Shown: piece by piece, positions 60,399 through 64,000 of the stretch
How the letters are laid out: every line of letters starts with the position of its first letter
Numbering within the stretch: position 1 is the first letter of the stretch
Origin: Streptomyces durmitorensis
GTDB taxonomy: Bacteria > Actinomycetota > Actinomycetes > Streptomycetales > Streptomycetaceae
Assembly: GCF_023498005.1 (NCBI RefSeq)
Contig: NZ_CP097289.1
Coordinates: 4,278,001-4,342,000 of the forward strand
DNA: 64,000 nucleotides
Direction of reading: 5' to 3'
Made by a program: the position numbers and the translations under genes
Notes under the pieces: generated by a model
What the model was told of the DNA's origin: nothing
The model's database searches: none
The model's input: the letters and a program-made list of their open reading frames with translations, nothing else

Positions 60399-61513
60399 GC
60401 GGTGACCTCCTTCTCGGCACTGCTCTGGGCGGCCGCCACGCGTGCGGCGTGCGTCGGTGCGTCCGGGACGTTCGCCGGGCGGTTCTTGGCGAACTCCTCG
60501 CGCAGGACAGGGACGACCTCCTCGCCGAGGATGTCCAGCTGCTCCAGGACCGTCTTGAGGGGCAGGCCCGCGTGGTCCATCAGGAACAGCTGGCGCTGGT
60601 AGTCGCCGACGGCGTCACGGAAGGACAGCGTCCGCTCGATGACCTCCTGCGGGGAGCCGACGGTCAGCGGGGTCTGGGACGTGAACTCCTCCAGGGACGG
60701 GCCGTGCCCGTAGACCGGGGCATTGTCGAAGTACGGGCGGAACTCCCGCACCGCGTCCTGGGAGTTCTTCCGCATGAAGACCTGCCCGCCGAGCCCGACG
60801 ATCGCCTGCTCGGGCGTGCCGTGTCCGTAGTGCGCGTACCGGTTGCGGTAGAGCTCGACCATCTTCTTGGTGTGCTCCTGCGGCCAGAAGATGTTGTTGT
60901 GGAAGAACCCATCGCCGTAGTACGCGGCCTGCTCGGCGATCTCCGGGGAGCGGATCGAGCCGTGCCAGACGAAGGGCGCGGTGCCGTCCAGCGGGCGGGG
61001 CGTCGAGGTAAAGGACTGCAGGGGCGTACGGAACTTGCCCTCCCACGTCACGACGTCCTCGCGCCACAGGCGGTGCAGGAGCGCGTAGTTCTCGACGGCG
61101 AGGTTGATGCCCTGGCGGATGTCCTTGCCGAACCACGGGTACACCGGGCCGGTGTTGCCGCGGCCCATCATCACGTCGACCCGGCCTTCGGCGAGGTGCT
61201 GGAGCATCGCGAAGTCCTCGGCGATCTTCACCGGATCGTTCGTGGTGATGAGGGTGGTGGAGGTGGAGAGGATCAGGTTCTCGGTGCGGGCGGCGATGTA
61301 GCCGAGCATCGTGGTGGGCGAGGACGGGACGAACGGCGGGTTGTGGTGCTCGCCGGTCGCGAACACGTCGAGCCCGACCTCCTCGGCCTTCAGCGCGATG
61401 GCGACCATGGCCTTGATGCGCTCGTGCTCGGTGGGGGTGCGGCCCGTGGTGGGGTCCGGCGTCACGTCGCCGACGCTGAAGATCCCGAACTGCATGCCGG
61501 ATCCGGACTGCAT
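60395..61513 (-). CDS. FMN-dependent luciferase-like monooxygenase (CE1758-like)
   Basis: A 372-residue bacterial-luciferase-family protein with FGIFSVGDVTPDP at the start, GLDVFATGEHHNPPFVPSSPT and MMGRGNTGPVYPWFGKDI. It binds reduced FMN and inserts oxygen in an unknown organic substrate. ATG at 61513 with GGAGAG 10 nt upstream was chosen over a TTG-initiated longer frame whose codons lie in the operator. Partner of the downstream FMN reductase. Confidence 0.9.
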   Translation of the reverse strand: MQSGSGMQFGIFSVGDVTPDPTTGRTPTEHERIKAMVAIALKAEEVGLDVFATGEHHNPPFVPSSPTTMLGYIAARTENLILSTSTTLITTNDPVKIAEDFAMLQHLAEGRVDVMMGRGNTGPVYPWFGKDIRQGINLAVENYALLHRLWREDVVTWEGKFRTPLQSFTSTPRPLDGTAPFVWHGSIRSPEIAEQAAYYGDGFFHNNIFWPQEHTKKMVELYRNRYAHYGHGTPEQAIVGLGGQVFMRKNSQDAVREFRPYFDNAPVYGHGPSLEEFTSQTPLTVGSPQEVIERTLSFRDAVGDYQRQLFLMDHAGLPLKTVLEQLDILGEEVVPVLREEFAKNRPANVPDAPTHAARVAAAQSSAEKEVTA

Positions 61514-61536
61514 GGCTGACTCACTCTCCGCAGGTT

Positions 61537-61554
61537 GTTGACTGTTCAACTATA
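61537..61554 (-). promoter_or_regulatory. Operator and -10 box of the monooxygenase operon
   Basis: GTTGA-ctgt-TCAAC inverted repeat (61537-61550), overlapped on the minus strand by TATAGT (61554-61549), a good -10 box. This TTGA...TCAA architecture is common for MarR-type repressors; no MarR gene lies adjacent, so the regulator would be elsewhere. Confidence 0.6.
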
Positions 61555-61590
61555 CCTACGGAACGGTGGCGGTCCAGGGGGTATTCCCGG

Positions 61591-61668
61591 GCGGGGCTTC
61601 GGCGGGGGCTCCGGGCGGGGCTTCGGCGGGGGCGGGGCAGGGCTTCGGCGGGGGCGGGGCAGGGCTTC
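61591..61668. repeat. GGGCTTCGGCGGGGGC repeat cluster
   Basis: GGGCTTCGGCGGGGGCGGGG recurs with a 23-bp period at about 61616 and 61639, after a shorter copy at about 61593. It lies between the stop of the DinB-like gene and the monooxygenase promoter. No gene is present. Confidence 0.7.
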
Positions 61669-61685
61669 CGCCGGACAGGGCCCGG

Positions 61686-62315
61686 CTAGGGCACGGAAGG
61701 GGTCTGCGGGGTCTGCGGGGTCTGTGGGGTCCGTGGGGTCCAGTGCGGGTCACGGCCCGTCTCGGCGAGCAGCCGCTCCAGCTCCCCGGCCCCCTCGGGC
61801 ACGGCGACCGGCTCCCCGAAGACGCCCATCTTCCGGGCCGTCGGCGCCAGCCCCGCGACAGATTCCCGCAACGCGGCGACCACACCGCTGCTCTCAGGGG
61901 CCGCCTCGAACTCCTGACCCGTGGCACGGGACAGATCCCAGGCGTGCACCGTCAGATCGAGCAGCGCCATGCTGCCGACCGTCGTCGCGGGCATGCCCAT
62001 CGCACCCGTGGTGCCCTCGTCGGCGCCAGGGGCGGACCAGGCGGCGACCAGCTTCCCCGCCTCGTCGGCGAAACGGTCGCGCCAGTCGGGGCCCTCGGCG
62101 ACGAAGTCGGGCGTCTCGCCGAACTCGGAGTCCTGCTTGGCGGCCAGCGCCTGGAACTGGACGACCACCTGGTGGAGGTGGTTGACCAGGGCCTTCACGT
62201 CATAGTCGGCACAGGGGGTGGGGGCGGTGAGGCGGTCTTCCGGGATGGCGCGGACGACAGGGACCGCGTGGTCGGCCGCCACCTTCAGGAGATCACCGAT
62301 GCTGTTCTCAGTCAT
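61686..62315 (-). CDS. DinB-like (TIGR03086-type) metal-binding protein
   Basis: A 209-residue DinB/mycothiol-superfamily protein. The metal ligands are probably His in LVNHLHQVVVQF and His in LLDLTVHAWDLSRATG, with the family block TPCADYDVKALVNHL near residue 33. Function is unknown; homologues are thought to use mycothiol. The C-terminus is extended by a repeat TPRTPQTPQTPQTPSVP encoded by four 9-nt units at 61701-61736. Confidence 0.82.
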   Translation of the reverse strand: MTENSIGDLLKVAADHAVPVVRAIPEDRLTAPTPCADYDVKALVNHLHQVVVQFQALAAKQDSEFGETPDFVAEGPDWRDRFADEAGKLVAAWSAPGADEGTTGAMGMPATTVGSMALLDLTVHAWDLSRATGQEFEAAPESSGVVAALRESVAGLAPTARKMGVFGEPVAVPEGAGELERLLAETGRDPHWTPRTPQTPQTPQTPSVP

Positions 62316-62397
62316 GCCACGACGTTAGGACCGCGATCACCCCCGTGGCTTGAAGAAACGCGACACCGGCCGCAGACCCCCGGCATACGATCCAGCC

Positions 62398-63222
62398 ATG
62401 GCCGACGCCTCCGAGCCCGCCCCGCGCAGCGACACCAAGGGCATCGTCGACGCCGCCGGGCTCTTCGCCCGCGCACGGTTCCGCCGGCACCTGGCAGCGC
62501 CCGCACTGCGCCCCTACGTGGAGCAGTACTGGCTGATCGACTGGGACCTGCCCCAGCCGTACGCCTCGCACGTCGTCCCGCACCCCTCCGTGAACGTCGT
62601 CTTCCAGACCCTCCCCGGCCAGGAACCCTTCGCCGAGGTCGCGGGCATCGGGCTCGACCTCTTCACCCAGAAGCTGGAAGGACGGGGGCGGGTCTGCGGG
62701 GTGAAGTTCCGCCCCGGCGGCTTCCGCCCGTTCGCCCCGGAGCACCCGGTCTCCGCCTGGACCGGCCGGCGGATGCTGCCCCTGGAGGAGGTGTTCGCCG
62801 AGGTCCCCGACGGCGCACTGGACGCGGTCCTGACCCCCGACGACGAGCAGGCGCGCGTGGCGGCGCTCGACGCCTTCCTCCTGGCCATCGGCCCCACCCC
62901 CGACCCCCAGGCGGACCTGGCGACGGCCCTCGCCGAACGCATCGGCACGGACCGCGGGATCCGCCGGGTGAGCGAGTTCGCGCGGGCGGAGGGCATGACC
63001 GTACGGACGCTGCAACGACTGTTCTCGGCGTACGTGGGGGTCGGCCCGAAGTGGCTGATCCTGCGCCACCGGATCCACGAGGCGCTGGAGCGGGCGGAGA
63101 CGGACGCGGAGGTGGACTGGGCGGACCTGGCGGCCACGCTGGGCTACGCCGACCAGGCCCACCTCGTCAGGGACTTCACGACGACGGTGGGTGTTCCCCC
63201 GACGGCGTACGCGCCGCACTGA
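62398..63222 (+). CDS. AraC-family regulator with DUF6597-like N-terminal domain
   Basis: A 274-residue protein. The N-terminal domain (about 25-120; LRPYVEQYWLIDWDLP, HPSVNVVFQT, GVKFRPGGFRPF) is the beta-barrel found in short AraC regulators of this type. The C-terminal double helix-turn-helix (about 170-270) includes RVSEFARAEGMTVRTLQRLF and LAATLGYADQAHLVRDFTTTVGVPPTAY. It is divergent from the DinB-like gene, a plausible target. The 3' end overlaps the GNAT gene by 47 nt. Confidence 0.88.
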   Translation: MADASEPAPRSDTKGIVDAAGLFARARFRRHLAAPALRPYVEQYWLIDWDLPQPYASHVVPHPSVNVVFQTLPGQEPFAEVAGIGLDLFTQKLEGRGRVCGVKFRPGGFRPFAPEHPVSAWTGRRMLPLEEVFAEVPDGALDAVLTPDDEQARVAALDAFLLAIGPTPDPQADLATALAERIGTDRGIRRVSEFARAEGMTVRTLQRLFSAYVGVGPKWLILRHRIHEALERAETDAEVDWADLAATLGYADQAHLVRDFTTTVGVPPTAYAPH

Positions 63223-63715
63223 GGGGCAGATCGACGCTCCAGTCGTTGCACCGCATCCAGTGCCCCTTCGGATACTCGAAGTCGTGCTCGCCCCCCTGCG
63301 TGAACCCGGCCTTCCGGCACACCCCGTTGGAAGCCGCGTGGTCCGCCGAGGGAAAGGCATGCAGCCGCGGGTGCCGACCGGCGGCCCGAGCCTCCTCGAC
63401 GACAAGCCGCGCGGCGCTCGCCGCGATGCCCCGCCCCTGGAACCCGGGCAGCACACTCCACCCCGTCTCCCAGGTGGACTCCCCCTGCCAGGACGTCTCC
63501 CAGTACCCGATGACCCCGACGGTGCTCCCGTCCAGGACGATCCGGAACATCTGCCCCCGCTCCAGCCCGAGGTAGCGGCGATGCCGGGACACCAACTGCT
63601 CGTGCGTCTCGGGACCCCCCAAGTGCGCGGTCATCTCAGCGGAGTTGCAGGCGACCAACAACTCGAAGTCACCCTCGGACCAGCGAACCAGACGTACAGA
63701 CGACGATCTCTCCAT
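63176..63715 (-). CDS. GNAT-family N-acetyltransferase (RimJ/RimL-like)
   Basis: A 179-residue protein with GNAT motif A in WSVLPGFQGRGIAASAARLVVEEA and motif B region FPSADHAASNGVCRKAGFTQGG. It acetylates an amine, possibly of a small molecule or protein N-terminus. ATG 63715 is used; upstream in-frame GTG and TTG codons exist and no start has a strong Shine-Dalgarno. Confidence 0.88.
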   Translation of the reverse strand: MERSSSVRLVRWSEGDFELLVACNSAEMTAHLGGPETHEQLVSRHRRYLGLERGQMFRIVLDGSTVGVIGYWETSWQGESTWETGWSVLPGFQGRGIAASAARLVVEEARAAGRHPRLHAFPSADHAASNGVCRKAGFTQGGEHDFEYPKGHWMRCNDWSVDLPLSAARTPSGEHPPSS

Positions 63716-63846
63716 ACCGGCCACGGTACGGCGAGGGTCTGACAACGCCCCGCGACCGCTCGAAGAACGCGAACCAGCCGCCCCCGAGCTTGCCGCCTCC
63801 AGGCTGAGCAGGTTCAGGCATCTGCGCCAGACAGAAAACGTACGAC

Positions 63847-63896
63847 GCAGAGACCTGCAGAGACCTGCAGAGACCTGCAGAGACCTGAGGGGTCAT
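63847..63896. repeat. Five 10-bp tandem repeats upstream of ynfA
   Basis: GCAGAGACCT is repeated five times perfectly (63847-63896), ending 14 bp before the ynfA start. The period equals one helical turn. The gap 63716-63910 contains no other gene. Confidence 0.9.
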
Positions 63897-63910
63897 GCCA
63901 CGATTCCCCC

Positions 63911-64000
63911 ATGCTCACCGCCCGCTCCGTCGCCCTCTTCGCCCTCGCCGCACTCTTCGAGATCGGCGGCGCCTGGCTCGTCTGGCAGGGCGTACGCGAG
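63911..64000 (+). CDS. ynfA: YnfA-family small membrane protein, N-terminal part
   Basis: The first 30 residues are visible before the window ends: [20 protein letters not shown] followed by [10 protein letters not shown]. This is the conserved first helix of the UPF0060/YnfA family of small multidrug-resistance-like membrane proteins. There is no clear Shine-Dalgarno; the five 10-bp repeats lie immediately upstream. Confidence 0.88.
   Translation, partial: MLTARSVALFALAALFEIGGAWLVWQGVRE

Noticed and set aside
63847..63896. Possible CRISPR array
   Set aside because: Repeats are 10 bp, contiguous and without spacers, and no cas gene is present. The other arrays in the window are also spacerless.

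Overview
The window is high-GC actinobacterial DNA and very probably comes from a Streptomyces chromosome. The reasons are GC-rich third codon positions that open long antisense shadow frames, frequent GTG starts, many one-component regulators, a WhiJ/AbaA-type developmental cassette, the futalosine menaquinone pathway, mycothiol-type (DinB-like) enzymes and system II cytochrome c maturation. The gene order mqnA / cold-shock / ... / mqnE / Lrp / ubiX-ubiA-ubiD / ... / resA-ccdA-resB-ccsB / hemL resembles the core chromosome of model streptomycetes. This is from memory, not from a search. No phage, IS element, CRISPR array, rRNA or convincing tRNA was seen.

Layout. 1-2 kb: 5' part of a Ser/Thr kinase, mqnA, a cold-shock gene with a long leader and a strong terminator. 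2-9.6 kb: a tightly coupled six-gene operon (C45-type acyltransferase, peptide-binding lipoprotein, two permeases, two ATPases) divergent from an RpiR-type regulator, with two CTGTAA-type operators. 9.6-11.6 kb: XRE-cupin regulator divergent from azlCD. Three identical inverted repeats lie in the control region, and a partial tandem duplication has produced a chimeric azlD'-azlC' frame. 11.6-17 kb: acyl-CoA ligase, an unknown secreted/membrane protein pair, an AraC regulator and a secreted lipase. 17-26 kb: regulators, a RelE/YefM toxin-antitoxin pair, a WhiJ-like cassette (ATPase, XRE, DUF397), a PPOX pseudogene, an ArsR-SRPBCC fusion, and MFS export with an XRE regulator.

26-34 kb: a TAP-like secreted protease and a lipid module (acyl-CoA synthetase, thiolase, FabG4-type reductase, MaoC hydratase, TetR regulator). 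34-37 kb: arsenic resistance (arsR-acr3-arsC, divergent arsM). 37-45 kb: dicarboxylate symporter, small membrane protein, GNAT, mqnE, an Lrp regulator, an unlisted 42-residue basic protein, and mqnM-mqnP-mqnL. 45-51 kb: assorted regulators and enzymes. 51-59 kb: hemL, a histidine phosphatase, a Tat-dependent deacetylase-like lipoprotein and the resA-ccdA-resB-ccsB operon, which together connect haem synthesis with cytochrome c assembly. 59-64 kb: a luciferase-like monooxygenase with its FMN reductase, a DinB-like protein, AraC, GNAT and the start of ynfA.

Functionally, three respiratory themes meet here: menaquinone (mqnA, mqnE, mqnL/P/M), haem (hemL) and cytochrome c maturation. A recurrent structural theme is short tandem duplication at or just beyond stop codons, seen at eight or more loci. 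The most interesting candidates for new biology are the RpiR/C45/peptide-ABC regulon, the azlCD duplication with its triple operator, the internally initiated ArsR-SRPBCC fusion, and the 42-residue ORF behind a 26-bp palindrome. All functional statements rest on reading the sequence and recalling families. No searches were run.
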